DNA of 64,000 nt from Alicyclobacillus kakegawensis NBRC 103104 (GCF_001552655.1 NZ_BCRP01000010.1:57813-121812); one strand, 5' to 3'. Numbered from the stretch's first letter, positions 1 through 8,963 are shown. Numbers and translations: made by a program. Notes: a model not told the origin generated them from the letters alone.

Positions 1-1
1 C

Positions 2-439
2 TGGTGGAACGGAATCGGGCGCGTACGTAAGCACCTGGATGCAGGGATGTTTGCCATTCAAAACGACGCGCTCTCAATCGGTGGTTATGCGGTATGTGGC
101 ACAAGGGGCTGGTTGCTGCCATCGCACCCCCAGTTTGACGCCCAACGCGACGATCCGCTGTACCGCCGGGAACAAGAACGCCTGCGCTTGTCCTTGCGCG
201 CGGCCGCTAAGTTCAACCTCCCGATTGTCTGCATGCTGCATTATCCGCCGCTGAGTCACCTCGGAGAGGACACGCTCTTCACGGCGCTGCTATCTGAGTT
301 TGGCGTGCGCCTGTGCGTATACGGTCATCTTCATCAAGCGGCTCACCGGTACCGTTTCGAGGGCGAGAAAGACGGGGTTGAGTACCTACTGGTCAGCTCC
401 GATTATTTAGGATTTCGACCACTCCAGCTGCCATTGTGA
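2..439 (+). CDS. Metallophosphoesterase, C-terminal part (cut by window start)
   Basis: The reading frame is already open at base 2 and ends with TGA at 437-439, so only about 145 C-terminal residues are present. The fragment carries the late metal-binding motifs of calcineurin-like phosphoesterases: a histidine in LHYPPL and a GHLHQ motif (GHxH). A GTRGW stretch near the start resembles bacterial predicted phosphohydrolases of the COG1768 type. The substrate cannot be told from the fragment. The first metal ligands (DxH, GDxxD, GNHD) would lie before the window. Confidence 0.8.
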   Translation, partial: WWNGIGRVRKHLDAGMFAIQNDALSIGGYAVCGTRGWLLPSHPQFDAQRDDPLYRREQERLRLSLRAAAKFNLPIVCMLHYPPLSHLGEDTLFTALLSEFGVRLCVYGHLHQAAHRYRFEGEKDGVEYLLVSSDYLGFRPLQLPL

Positions 440-496
440 TGAGCGCCTTGACCGATTCCGCGGCTATACGGCACCAGCCTACGGCAGAAGAGCACG

Positions 497-766
497 CTAG
501 TGGGGGACACGTCCACTGTGCCGCTGATGAATCTGCGCCTGATAGGAACGAGCGTGCCGCGCCAGTTCGGAGACTTGACGCAACGCGTCAACTGCCTTGC
601 CTGCCTGCTCCTGGATGCGTTGCAGATCCGCCGCCTGCTGAGATGAATCATGGTCCACGGATTGAAGCCCTGTGTGCAAAGCGTGCTCCATCTTTGTCAG
701 CGCTTCGCTGGCAGCTGACCACAACGCCCGCATTGTCGAAAATCTCTCCTGTTGCTCCTGGTCCAT
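497..766 (-). CDS. Small hypothetical protein, helical
   Basis: 89 residues, rich in Gln, Ala, Arg and His, predicted mostly alpha-helical with heptad-like spacing and no membrane segment. The ATG at 766 follows a strong AGGAGG about 7 bases upstream, which supports a real gene. It lies tail to tail with the phosphoesterase and downstream of the methyltransferase on the same strand. I do not recognise a family. Confidence 0.6.
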   Translation of the reverse strand: MDQEQQERFSTMRALWSAASEALTKMEHALHTGLQSVDHDSSQQAADLQRIQEQAGKAVDALRQVSELARHARSYQAQIHQRHSGRVPH

Positions 767-869
767 AAGCGACCTCCTCTGCTAGCTTTTTTGCTACCAT
801 ACCCGGTCGGTGACCAGTGTATCCTGGAACAATATGGAACGCTTCCGCACCCTCGCTTCCATGGCCAAA

Positions 870-1625
870 TCAACCGCTGGTCTCCATGCTCCCTTTGGAT
901 TTCTCACCCACCAAGACAACGTAGGCCAGCCAACGGTGGTTGGCTTCCATCCACTGAGCATTCTCCGCGAGGACGCGTACCACCTCAGGTCTTTGATAGG
1001 CTCCCGGATCAATAAGGGCGCCACTCTCGTCCATCGGTTCGCCTACCAGCGCGTCCTCGGGTCGCACAGGCCGGGACCACAGCGCCCGCACGTTGGAGAA
1101 TCCACTGTCTTGAAACATATGTCGCCAACCGGCCAAGTCCGGGACTCGCCGAGCCCCGTAAACGCGCTTTGCAGACTCACGCCAGGCCGGCGCCACGGGC
1201 CCCATGATCATCATCTCGACATCCAGCAAGCGACCACCTGGAACGAGCACGCGGTGGTACTCCGCCAGCGCTTGCTGAAGATGGTCGACAAACACATTCA
1301 CGGACTCCATGTAGACCAAATCAAAGCTGTCTGCTGGAAACGGCAGGCGTTCGGCCGACGCTTGCACGAACTTCACCTTCGCCCCGACCTGCCCAGCGCG
1401 CCGTTGTGCCTTGGCCACCATTTCCCGGCGGACATCAACCCCGACCACAGTACAGCCGTATTTCTGTTGTACATATACTGATGTTCGCCCGGTCCCGCAA
1501 CCAACCTCCAAGATACGCGTCGAAGCCTGTATGGGAACATGCTCCAACCATTCCAAGGTGGTCCGGAAACCTCCCGGGTGCGCACTGCCAGCCCCCAGCA
1601 CGGCTAATACGTCCTGATAATCCAC
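870..1625 (-). CDS. Class I SAM-dependent methyltransferase
   Basis: About 251 residues. Motif I LEVGCGTGRT lies near residue 40, followed by an acidic residue at the end of strand 2 (VVGVDV), the FDLVYMESV motif and the RVLVPGGRLL motif, a typical UbiE/Methyltransf_11 Rossmann fold. The substrate is unknown. An in-frame ATG exists at 1643, but the GTG at 1625 is preferred because GGGAGGT sits just upstream of it and would lie inside the coding region with the longer start. No operon partner of obvious function. Confidence 0.8.
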   Translation of the reverse strand: MDYQDVLAVLGAGSAHPGGFRTTLEWLEHVPIQASTRILEVGCGTGRTSVYVQQKYGCTVVGVDVRREMVAKAQRRAGQVGAKVKFVQASAERLPFPADSFDLVYMESVNVFVDHLQQALAEYHRVLVPGGRLLDVEMMIMGPVAPAWRESAKRVYGARRVPDLAGWRHMFQDSGFSNVRALWSRPVRPEDALVGEPMDESGALIDPGAYQRPEVVRVLAENAQWMEANHRWLAYVVLVGEKSKGSMETSG

Positions 1626-1771
1626 GTTTTGCCTACCTCCCATCGCCCCGCTTTATGAATATGGAGGACCCGTCGTTCCTGACTGGGCGCGGAAGGCAAG
1701 CTCAAACACAGTGACGGCTTGCCCGTACGAACACGGACTGGTAAGGTGAAGTGGACAGGGGGATGACGTTC

Positions 1772-2137
1772 ATGGAAACCCGGATTGACAAGGTGTACGT
1801 TCTATCCATAGAGGAACCTGGGGATTTTGTGTTTCAGCCCGCGGGTGTCGTCATCGTGTTCGAAAACCGACATTTTCAAGTGTATTCGACCAGCGCCGAC
1901 CACAACCGCCTTCGTGCGACACTGCACCGTTACGCATGGGGCGATTTGGAACTTGGCGTCTCTCACCAGGGAACCGATTACCGACTGGAGGATGTGACAG
2001 AAGATACGGCGCGCCACGGCTGGGTGCATGCCGGCAGCACGCCACAAATCTTACGCTGGTTGTATGAAAACAACCCACGACAACTGTTCTTTCTGGCTCG
2101 CTTTGTCCAATCCATCACAGGTCTGAACCGGAAATGA
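1772..2137 (+). CDS. Hypothetical protein
   Basis: About 121 residues, soluble, mixed alpha/beta, without recognised motifs. Alternative in-frame starts are GTG 1751 and ATG 1763; ATG 1772 is chosen because AGGGGG at 1757-1762 is well spaced from it. The 3' end overlaps the end of the convergent rhodanese gene by 23 bases. Function unknown. Confidence 0.6.
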   Translation: METRIDKVYVLSIEEPGDFVFQPAGVVIVFENRHFQVYSTSADHNRLRATLHRYAWGDLELGVSHQGTDYRLEDVTEDTARHGWVHAGSTPQILRWLYENNPRQLFFLARFVQSITGLNRK

Positions 2138-2447
2138 CCTCTCCATCCCATTGGAGCATTCCACCGGCCAGGTTCCCCACCCGCGAGAAGCCGTTCGCTT
2201 TTAGAAACTCGGCCACGCGTTGCGAACGGTTGCCGCTGCGGCAAACAAAAATGTATTCGTCCGCCGGATCCAGTTGCTCCATCCAATCGGTAACCTCCTG
2301 CATGGGATGCAGGGGCACACCCGGGATATGGCCCGATTCATACTCTTCTGGGGTGCGCACATCAATGACCTGAACCGTCCGCTGTGACAAGATGGTCCTC
2401 ACTTCTTGCGGCGAATATTGCGGTATACCATTGTGATCGAAGGCCAT
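2115..2447 (-). CDS. Rhodanese-like domain protein
   Basis: About 110 residues forming one rhodanese domain. The active-site loop CRSGNRS gives the persulfide-forming cysteine and a six-residue loop typical of sulfurtransferases such as GlpE and YqhL. Also visible are the VIDVRTPEEYESGHIPG segment and a C-terminal NLAGGMLQW. Start ATG 2447 follows GGGGAGGT. Likely a cytoplasmic sulfur-transfer protein; the acceptor is unknown. Confidence 0.85.
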   Translation of the reverse strand: MAFDHNGIPQYSPQEVRTILSQRTVQVIDVRTPEEYESGHIPGVPLHPMQEVTDWMEQLDPADEYIFVCRSGNRSQRVAEFLKANGFSRVGNLAGGMLQWDGEVISGSDL

Positions 2448-2522
2448 TTTGTTTCTACCTCCCCAACATACAAAACCTATTGGGTATGTTGGCACGCCGC
2501 TCGCGTGAAGTCAAATCTCCCT

Positions 2523-3374
2523 CTAGCCATGCCATGGACGGCGCGCTCCTAGATAACGTTGGACGTAATAGGGAGCGTTGATATGGCTGACGATGACGCC
2601 GGTGCGAGGATTGAGCGCCTGAACTATCAGTCCATTGCCCACATAGATGGCGACGTGCGTGGGTCCGCTCCCGGTGGTGGCGAAGAACACGAGGTCGCCA
2701 GGTTGCAACTGGGACCATGCAACCGGTTCCCCACACGCGTATTGCTGAAAAGAGGTGCGGGGGATGACGATGCCGCACTTGGCATACACGTATTCGGCCA
2801 GGCCCGAGCAGTCGAAGCCGGCCGGGTCCTCCCCGCCGTACACGTACGGACTGCCGACCAGGGAGAGCGCCACACGGGCGATGGCCGTCCCTGTGGAGCT
2901 ACGGATGGATGATGGTACCGTGGCGGGCGCGGATTGATATTGACTTGGTTGGGCAACCTGGGGTCGCCGCTGGATAGGTGGGATGCTCCCGCGACTGGCC
3001 AGGACCGGGACCGACTGGCGTGGGGGAGACACGCGGGACGTGACGCTGGTACGTCGAATGTTCGCCAGGCTCCGCATGCAGTCGGGATGGCCCGCACCCA
3101 GCACCTGCAGATTAACGGTTCGCTGCGCTTGCCAGGAGGAAGCAAACCGCTGCTTGGAGGTCGAAAAATGAATCTCACGCAAGCGCATCCGTTCACGCAG
3201 GTATTCCACAGGAATTTTCATCTTGCTGGCAAGCGTTGGGTTGCGAAAGTTGGTCTTGCTTGGAGCGGCAAGCGCTTCCCGCTGCAGACCTGGACGGGTG
3301 TCCAGCGCAGCCGTGAAAGACGTGACCGCCACAGCCAATGAGGACCCGGCGGCCAGTGCAGCCCGTATCGACAC
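2523..3374 (-). CDS. Secreted NlpC/P60 peptidoglycan hydrolase
   Basis: 283 residues. An N-terminal signal peptide (about residues 1-37, ending near ALAAPS) is followed by a basic, Pro/Ser/Gln-rich region and a C-terminal NlpC/P60 domain from about residue 165. The catalytic Cys lies in FDCSGL and the catalytic His in THVAIYVG. This family cleaves the D-gamma-glutamyl-diaminopimelate bond of peptidoglycan stem peptides. GTG start with GGAGGAGGG upstream. No LysM or SH3 repeat is obvious in the linker. Possible roles are cell separation or spore wall lysis. Confidence 0.85.
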   Translation of the reverse strand: MSIRAALAAGSSLAVAVTSFTAALDTRPGLQREALAAPSKTNFRNPTLASKMKIPVEYLRERMRLREIHFSTSKQRFASSWQAQRTVNLQVLGAGHPDCMRSLANIRRTSVTSRVSPPRQSVPVLASRGSIPPIQRRPQVAQPSQYQSAPATVPSSIRSSTGTAIARVALSLVGSPYVYGGEDPAGFDCSGLAEYVYAKCGIVIPRTSFQQYACGEPVAWSQLQPGDLVFFATTGSGPTHVAIYVGNGLIVQALNPRTGVIVSHINAPYYVQRYLGARRPWHG

Positions 3375-3471
3375 AAGAATCCCTCCTCCGGAGTCACCCC
3401 ATTTCTTCTGATGCTTACGCGCAGGATAGAGGGATTATGTACCAGGCAACCTGTCTCCATAAGGCGGCTGT

Positions 3472-4170
3472 TCATAAAATTTTGGCAATGGATTCCCGCA
3501 GAACCTCCGCGGAAATGGCAAAGCCAATGCCTTGGGAACTCTGACTGACCGCTGTATTCATGCCAATGACCTGGCCCCGCATGTTGATCAGGGGCCCACC
3601 GCTGTTGCCTCGATTAATTGCCGCGTCGGTTTGAATTAGTTTCGGATATTCCCGGTCGCCAATCTTGAGCGGACGGTCTTTAGAACTGATGATTCCAGCC
3701 GTGACGGAATGATCAAGACCGAGCGGCGAACCTATCGCCACCACCCACTCGCCGACGCAAATGTCCTCGGGCTTGGCGATGCGGAGAATCAGTTTTGGTG
3801 CAGCCAAATGGGTTTTCAAGATGGCAATATCGTGAACGTAATCCGTACCGACAATCGTGGCACGGACAGGACGCTTGCGTCCGTAAAAACGCAGCAATAC
3901 CTGGCTGGCACTGTGAATCACGTGCTCGTTGGTGAGAATGTGACCCTGGGGATCAAAAATGAATCCAGTTCCAATATTGACGCTGCGGTAGCTCGGTGAC
4001 CCGTCATGCCACAAGGGACCTATGGGAAACAAACGGGTTTGGGCCGGTTCATGCACGACTTCTATGCCCACAACCGCCTGTTTGTAGCGCTCGACAATCG
4101 GCACAAAATTGGGAAGACCAACGGTCGTCCCCCTTTTTTTCTTCACCGTGCGTTTGCTTCGTTCAGACAT
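3472..4170 (-). CDS. Trypsin-like serine protease, HtrA-like but without membrane anchor or PDZ
   Basis: About 232 residues. The catalytic triad is intact: His in LTNEHVI, Asp in VHDIAILK and Ser in RGNSGGPL, with the QTDAAIN segment before the Ser as in DegP/HtrA. Unlike standard HtrA (compare the gene at 48055-49344) there is no N-terminal membrane segment and the protein stops right after the protease domain, with no PDZ. The N-terminus is lysine/arginine-rich. Start ATG 4170 chosen for AGAGGTGA upstream; a longer frame to 4236 lacks this. Likely a cytoplasmic serine protease. Confidence 0.8.
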   Translation of the reverse strand: MSERSKRTVKKKRGTTVGLPNFVPIVERYKQAVVGIEVVHEPAQTRLFPIGPLWHDGSPSYRSVNIGTGFIFDPQGHILTNEHVIHSASQVLLRFYGRKRPVRATIVGTDYVHDIAILKTHLAAPKLILRIAKPEDICVGEWVVAIGSPLGLDHSVTAGIISSKDRPLKIGDREYPKLIQTDAAINRGNSGGPLINMRGQVIGMNTAVSQSSQGIGFAISAEVLRESIAKIL

Positions 4171-4270
4171 CGGATTCACCTCTGATGCCGAGGGTTGGGA
4201 CCAAATGTTGATTGATCTTATTCCCCTCGTTGGCAATCAGTGAGGTGACACGAAGGTAATCCACGCACGC

Positions 4271-4573
4271 CTATGCCTGGTCTTCGGGACGGGATGCCGC
4301 CATGACCGCCCGGTACGTCCCCGGTAATGGCGGTGTGGTCAAGACGGTGGTGCCGCGTTTGAGTTTATGGTAAAGTCCGCGTGCATCGCGGGCAGCCACC
4401 ACTCCCGTATTGCGCATCGCAAACGGGACGTCAATGCACAAACCACAGGCATTCAGACAATCGTCGCAGGACATGTTCAATTCAGGGTGTTCCTCGCGGA
4501 GCACGTCAAATACAGGTTGACTGAACCGCTCCAGGTTTTTTCTGCACCATTTGAGGTTGACCTTCGGCTCCAT
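4271..4573 (-). CDS. DUF1450 family protein
   Basis: About 100 residues. The C-x2-C-x3-C-x2-C pattern in MSCDDCLNACGLC and the context (WCRKNL, then PFAMRN) match the DUF1450/YuzB group of small Bacillales proteins, which often bear thioredoxin- or ferredoxin-like cysteine pairs. The role is not established. ATG 4573 follows AAGGGG; a TTG at 4591 is possible. A second DUF1450 member lies at 5019-5279. Confidence 0.75.
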   Translation of the reverse strand: MEPKVNLKWCRKNLERFSQPVFDVLREEHPELNMSCDDCLNACGLCIDVPFAMRNTGVVAARDARGLYHKLKRGTTVLTTPPLPGTYRAVMAASRPEDQA

Positions 4574-4724
4574 GCCTAATCCCCTTCCCAAACTGCGTGT
4601 GTTGCAGATTCAGCAATCGCGCGAATCCCGCCGCCCTGAGGATACACGTTGTTCTATTAACATTGTATCGCAAGTTGTTGCGGATCGTTAAGAAAAAACA
4701 CCATCGTCTGACAAGCGCAGTAGG

Positions 4725-4898
4725 CTATGGGCAGGCCTGCGGACGGTAGCGAATCCCGTAATTCCCTTTTCGGGTACGAAACACCTGCACTTTGGCCGGT
4801 TCCAGACCCTGCAGCAAACGGTGATCACGGACGCACATGGCTACATACGAAGCGACGGCTTTCGAGTCGTAAAGACGGGCTTCGTAAATCCAGGACAT
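4725..4898 (-). CDS. Tiny protein of a local paralogous family (VFRTxxGxYGI)
   Basis: 57 residues. ATG 4898 is preceded by AAAAGGAGG, a strong ribosome site. Visible features: an N-terminal WIYEARLYDS, a central helix with VRD, and a C-terminal VQVFRTRKGNYGI. A protein with the same framework (W-Y-x5-D ... RD ... VFRTxxGxYGI) is encoded at 8989-9150, about 4 kb away, showing that both are real. No known domain recognised; no signal peptide or membrane segment. Confidence 0.75.
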   Translation of the reverse strand: MSWIYEARLYDSKAVASYVAMCVRDHRLLQGLEPAKVQVFRTRKGNYGIRYRPQACP

Positions 4899-5018
4899 GT
4901 GATTTGCCTCCTTTTCCGACCCTAGATTGCCCGCCGACGCCCCAGCCAATGCCCTGGCTGACAGTGGGGTTTATGGTGCCATCCGTGTTACACTAGACGC
5001 GTGTGTCGGAGGTGAACA

Positions 5019-5279
5019 GTGAATATGGGAGGATTCGTCCTCATTGAAGTTTGCGATGCCAACCCAGCATGCGTCCCGGACCTGTTTGCACTGGAGACGG
5101 AATACCCGGCGGTCTCGGTGCTGGAAACCTCGTGTCTGAGCGAATGCGAGTTGTGCGCCCTGCAGGCGTATGTATTTGTCAATGGGGACATCGTCACCGC
5201 TGACGATGTCCCCAGCCTCCTTGCGCGAGTGCGAGCGTCCGCGGAAGAAGCCATACGGCTCTACGATACGGAAATCTGA
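5019..5279 (+). CDS. DUF1450 (YuzB-like) family protein
   Basis: 86 residues. ETSCLSECELCALQAYVFVNG matches the YuzB pattern of a C-x3-C-x2-C cluster followed by an FVNG turn. GTG 5019 is placed 4 bases after GGAGGTG; ATG 5025 in frame is the alternative. The last 19 bases overlap the end of the convergent DUF2797 gene. Function unknown. Confidence 0.75.
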   Translation: MNMGGFVLIEVCDANPACVPDLFALETEYPAVSVLETSCLSECELCALQAYVFVNGDIVTADDVPSLLARVRASAEEAIRLYDTEI

Positions 5280-6058
5280 ACCCTGTATCCGACATGTTTT
5301 TTGACATGAAAGACTCCGTTGGAAAGCAACAGATACTGCCCTTTGACCCCTATCAGCCGTCCTTCGACAGTCTGCGTCCGGTCAAGAGAGAGAGATTGAA
5401 GCGCAAGCTGACCTTCGGCACGTGGATAGGAAAAGCGGTGGACTGTGACGGAATCGAGAACGTAAGACCGCCAATGACTTGGCAACTTGTCTATCAATTG
5501 TTTCCGAAGCGCTAACAGATCCGTTTGTTCTACCTCGTCGGCCAGCATTTTTCGCCAGTTGGTCTTGTCCGCAATGTGCTGGGCCAGTTCCATTTCCAGC
5601 TCGCCTGCCTGCCGCCTTGTGGGCACTTCGGCAAAAAGCACAGCCGCCACGGCCCCTTGGTCCACCCACCGGGTCAATTCGCGGCCCTTGCGCGTCAGTC
5701 CCACCTTCGGATCGCTGCTGACAGCCAGATACACGTAGTGAGGGATCATGCAATGCGCATCCCCCCACGCCGCATCCCGGCACGTGCCCTGATGATAATG
5801 GCACTCTTGCGGCTTCACGACACACAGGTCGCATTCTGCCAGAGTGCGGACACACGGAAAACAGTACCCGTTTTGATATAACTTTTTCACCTTGCGACCG
5901 CAATGGATGCAAGCCTTGTCTCCCAGAAAGCGAATCCGAATCGACCGCCCGAGCGCCGCGTTCACTACCAGCGAGTCGTCGTCAGTGTGCAGACGGTAAT
6001 AGATAGGTTGTGTCGCCTGGTGCGTCAACTCGCGCAAGTACCCGCCTATCTCGAACAC
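5261..6058 (-). CDS. DUF2797 domain protein
   Basis: 265 residues. A cysteine-rich region at about residues 50-110 (CIHCGRK, YCFPC, CDLC and further Cys/His) looks like a treble-clef or zinc-ribbon assembly, followed by a segment typical of DUF2797 (YLAVSSDPKVGLTRKG, WVDQGA). The GTG start follows GAGGTGG. Family function is undetermined. The gene is monocistronic between two oppositely oriented genes. Confidence 0.75.
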   Translation of the reverse strand: MFEIGGYLRELTHQATQPIYYRLHTDDDSLVVNAALGRSIRIRFLGDKACIHCGRKVKKLYQNGYCFPCVRTLAECDLCVVKPQECHYHQGTCRDAAWGDAHCMIPHYVYLAVSSDPKVGLTRKGRELTRWVDQGAVAAVLFAEVPTRRQAGELEMELAQHIADKTNWRKMLADEVEQTDLLALRKQLIDKLPSHWRSYVLDSVTVHRFSYPRAEGQLALQSLSLDRTQTVEGRLIGVKGQYLLLSNGVFHVKKHVGYRVQISVS

Positions 6059-6210
6059 GCAACCACCTCGTAATTCTAGCCTTGCATCACTCTACCACGG
6101 ATGAATGGCCAGAACCAGATGCAGCACGCTCCCCCTGTTTCCTCCGTCATTCCTGTTCATGACCGTGGCGTCATGTGGGCAGCTTAGAGGAGAACAGGAG
6201 GGAGTCATCC

Positions 6211-6873
6211 ATGCTGTACGCCGCCCTGGCCATGATACCGGTCACTTTGTTCATCATCTGGTTGTACACCCGGGATAGGCTGCATCCAGAGCCCAAGCGC
6301 GCTGTGTACCGCCTGTTTCTCCGCGGCGCCGCGATTGTCCTGCCGGCAGGGCTCATTGAGCGGCTGTTGCTGTCCTCCTGGAGCGAGGCACGTCTGGGAG
6401 GATGGCCGGCTTTGTTGATCACGGCCTTCTTCATCGCGGGCATGGTGGAGGAGTTCTTGAAGGCCAGCATCGTTGACCGTGGGGCGATTGAGAATGGCTT
6501 AGTGCGAAGCCCAATCGATTGCGTGGTGTACAGTGGAGCGACAGCGCTGGGATTCGCAGCTGTGGAGACAATCCTCTACGTGACCAGCTCCGGCTTCTTC
6601 ACCGTCATTCTCCGTTCTGTCACGGCCGTACCCGCACACATGATGTTCGGGATCTTGATGGGCGCTGCTTTCGCAGAATCGGTTTGGGGCACGCGAAGCC
6701 GCGGATGGGCCTACATTGTCCCCGCGTTCGCCCATGGCGTGTACGACACCTTTGCCCTGGCCGGCGGCGTATTGCCAGACCTGTTCCTCGCCGCATACCT
6801 TGTGGTCCTGCTGGAATGGTCCCTACGCCGCATCCGGCAGATGGACCGGTGGTCGGTTCAACGGGTGTCGTGA
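6211..6873 (+). CDS. PrsW family intramembrane metalloprotease
   Basis: About 220 residues with several membrane helices. PrsW-type motifs are present: an EE pair followed by K (MVEEFLKA), a histidine in VPAHMMFG and a histidine in FAHGVYD, expected zinc ligands and catalytic Glu inside the membrane. In Bacillus subtilis PrsW performs site-1 cleavage of the anti-sigma factor RsiW. No ECF sigma/anti-sigma pair lies next to it, so its target is open. Start ATG 6211 chosen for AGGAGGGAG upstream. Confidence 0.8.
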   Translation: MLYAALAMIPVTLFIIWLYTRDRLHPEPKRAVYRLFLRGAAIVLPAGLIERLLLSSWSEARLGGWPALLITAFFIAGMVEEFLKASIVDRGAIENGLVRSPIDCVVYSGATALGFAAVETILYVTSSGFFTVILRSVTAVPAHMMFGILMGAAFAESVWGTRSRGWAYIVPAFAHGVYDTFALAGGVLPDLFLAAYLVVLLEWSLRRIRQMDRWSVQRVS

Positions 6874-7223
6874 CCATCCTTGCCGAAAGGCTTGGGACCG
6901 GCAGGAATCCCGTCAAATATATACAGCCACCCTTTGCGGGCACGAAACAACTGAATGGAAACCGAGTCGTCTAGCATCAACATTTGAAAAAGATTCATAT
7001 CTGTCTTGAAATACGGGCTCAAATGTTCATCGTGCAGCCGTACATTCAGAACGCGGAAACGGTCCTTCTGGGGAACCGGAATGCCATCCGTTCCTTCGAT
7101 ATTCTCCCATTGCACGGAGGCTATCCAGTATTCCGGCGCCACCTTCCGCTTCAAATATTCATACACATGCCGAGTCGCTTTCGCCTTGCGGCTGGCGTCG
7201 CTGACAAACCCGTGTTTCAGCAC
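6858..7223 (-). CDS. Hypothetical protein with VQLFRARKG-like C-terminus
   Basis: About 121 residues. I do not recognise a domain. The C-terminal part SVSIQLFRARKGWLYIF resembles the VQVFRTRKGNYGI of the tiny gene at 4725-4898, so it may be a longer member of the same local family. GTG 7223 with AAGGGGG upstream is chosen; an in-frame ATG at 7268 lacks a good ribosome site. The end overlaps the convergent prsW-like gene by 16 bases. Confidence 0.55.
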   Translation of the reverse strand: MLKHGFVSDASRKAKATRHVYEYLKRKVAPEYWIASVQWENIEGTDGIPVPQKDRFRVLNVRLHDEHLSPYFKTDMNLFQMLMLDDSVSIQLFRARKGWLYIFDGIPAGPKPFGKDGHDTR

Positions 7224-7398
7224 ACATGGCGCCCCCTTGCCCGCCGAAATGCATTGCAACTGTATCATAGCGCACTTGGAGGCGGGAGCCAAACCCAGAG
7301 TGGTAGAGCCCGACCTGTTCATATGGTTGCCAAAACAAGGTGCTGAATGCTATGATAACTTTGATCATTTTCCCATACGGTCAAAGGGGGAGGCACGG

Positions 7399-7563
7399 GT
7401 GTTCAAGTATTATTTAGGCATCGCCATAATGTGCGCCTTTTTCGCCGTTCTGGCGTTGTTCTTTTCACAACACGCAGCCACTCTGGCCACCGTGTTCCTG
7501 GCCATGGGAGGAGCCTTCGTCGCCATCGCCTTTGTCACGTCCGGGCCGGAACACAGATGGTAG
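7399..7563 (+). CDS. Small two-helix membrane protein
   Basis: 54 residues starting at GTG 7399, preceded by GGGGGAGG. Two hydrophobic stretches (about residues 5-24 and 27-46) separated by a short QHA turn suggest a hairpin in the membrane. Hypothetical; similar short proteins are common in Bacillales. It stands alone between two minus-strand genes. Confidence 0.55.
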   Translation: MFKYYLGIAIMCAFFAVLALFFSQHAATLATVFLAMGGAFVAIAFVTSGPEHRW

Positions 7564-7633
7564 TGGCCATAGAATCCATCTTTGCGGGCAGCCCCCTCCG
7601 ATGGTTCCCAGTCGGACAAGGGGGTTGTCTTCC

Positions 7634-8314
7634 TTAGTCTCTCCCCAGAATCAACGGCACCAACGCTTCCGCATCGCGATTCACTTCAATCACGTCCAAT
7701 CCCCGGCGCGACGCCATCTGTGGCAACCGCCGGACAGGCTCCATCTCCAACCGGGTGCCAATTACCAAAACGAAGTCCGCCCTCCCCATCCAATCGACCG
7801 CTCTGCTGAAATGGCGAACCGGCTCTCCCTCCAGGCTGAAACCTGGCCGCAAAACGGCCCCGCAGCCCGGGCAATGAGGAACACGAGCCCGCCATACCAA
7901 TTGACTTTGAAAGACCTGAGCGCAGCGTGGGCAACGCAACTCGCGCAAATTCCCGTGCAATTCAAGCAAATGGACAGTACCGGCATCCCGATGCAACCCG
8001 TCGATATTTTGCGTCACGACATGAAACCTTGCTGCCGCCAAGGCGCGATGCGCGGCATTGGGTTGGGCCGCGCGCCAGTGCTGCAGGATTCGCCGATAGG
8101 CGTCGTAAAACCTCCCCGGGTGGTAGGTGAATAGGTGTGGCCGGAAAAATTCGGCCAACGCCACCCCCGCGACGCAATCGGCCAGCAGGGGCACGCCACT
8201 TGCCACACTGATGCCAGCGCCTGTGATGGCCAGCGGAAAGACGGCTTGCCGTACGGCCGCTTGAATTCGAGCGAGTCGGAATGACACATCCGCAAGCGTC
8301 ACCTCGTATTGCAT
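7634..8314 (-). CDS. Sir2-family NAD-dependent protein deacylase
   Basis: 226 residues. Sirtuin signatures in order: AITGAGIS (NAD binding), VVTQNIDGLH, the catalytic His in LELHGN, two zinc CxxC pairs (CPRC and CPGC), and GTRLEMEPV in the Rossmann core. The reaction removes acyl groups from lysines with NAD+ consumption. One oddity is SGVPLLADCVAG where many sirtuins read SGIPTFRG, so the substrate loop is unusual. ATG start with GGGGG upstream. No AcuA-like acetyltransferase is adjacent. Confidence 0.85.
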   Translation of the reverse strand: MQYEVTLADVSFRLARIQAAVRQAVFPLAITGAGISVASGVPLLADCVAGVALAEFFRPHLFTYHPGRFYDAYRRILQHWRAAQPNAAHRALAAARFHVVTQNIDGLHRDAGTVHLLELHGNLRELRCPRCAQVFQSQLVWRARVPHCPGCGAVLRPGFSLEGEPVRHFSRAVDWMGRADFVLVIGTRLEMEPVRRLPQMASRRGLDVIEVNRDAEALVPLILGRD

Positions 8315-8437
8315 TCAGAACCCCCTGTAGGGAGGGTGCCCGCATGACGACGGGTTCATGAATGTGAAGCAGCCGCCCTCTAACCAACATTTTTCTTTTT
8401 GTGTCTACAAAAAGATAACAATATTCGACGTTAACTA

Positions 8438-8466
8438 TTTACAATTCAAAAGTTCAGCGATAGTGT
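8438..8466 (+). promoter_or_regulatory. Probable sigma-A promoter of the XRE regulator
   Basis: TTTACA (8438-8443) and TAGTGT (8461-8466) are separated by 17 bases in an AT-rich stretch that starts near 8385. The -10 is imperfect. The following gene starts at 8508. Confidence 0.4.
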
Positions 8467-8507
8467 AATAGGCGTAAGTAAAATATTGCATCAGGAGGAA
8501 AACCAGA

Positions 8508-8909
8508 TTGAACGAGTCATTTGGTAGTCGAGTTCGTCGGTTGCGCCAGGCGCGTCGGTGGTCACAGCAAGAGCTCTCCCTGCGATCCGGTATCTCCACG
8601 CCGCATATCTCATCCATCGAACGAGGGAAGCGGTTTCCGTCGTTGGATTACGCCATGCGACTGGCAAACGCGCTTGGTGTGTCTTTGCCCGCTTTGTGCG
8701 ACCAACGAAGGGAATTGCGGCCGCCCAAGATGAAAAATTCGCCGGATGAACTTCCATCCTACCTGCAAAACTTCGTGCTCAACGAGGAGTCCACCCCCTA
8801 CTTGGAGATGGCCCATCGCCTCAGCACACTGCCCAAGCAGGACACGGAGTTCTTGTCGCTCGTTGTCGAGTTGTTGGTGGAACGTCGGCGGACGGACCCG
8901 GACCGGTGA
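8508..8909 (+). CDS. XRE family transcriptional regulator
   Basis: 133 residues. An N-terminal Cro/C1-type helix-turn-helix (about residues 6-62) carries the usual SQQELSLRSGIS and ISSIERGKRFPSL segments. The rest is helical without an obvious ligand or oligomer domain, comparable in size to SinR-like regulators. TTG start, fixed by AGGAGG 9 bases upstream. It stands alone with its own promoter. Regulated genes are unknown. Confidence 0.8.
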   Translation: MNESFGSRVRRLRQARRWSQQELSLRSGISTPHISSIERGKRFPSLDYAMRLANALGVSLPALCDQRRELRPPKMKNSPDELPSYLQNFVLNEESTPYLEMAHRLSTLPKQDTEFLSLVVELLVERRRTDPDR

Positions 8910-8963
8910 CCCGACTGCGAGCTATGGCCAGCGGATGGCTGTCGTGCCTGGCGTACCAAAAGC

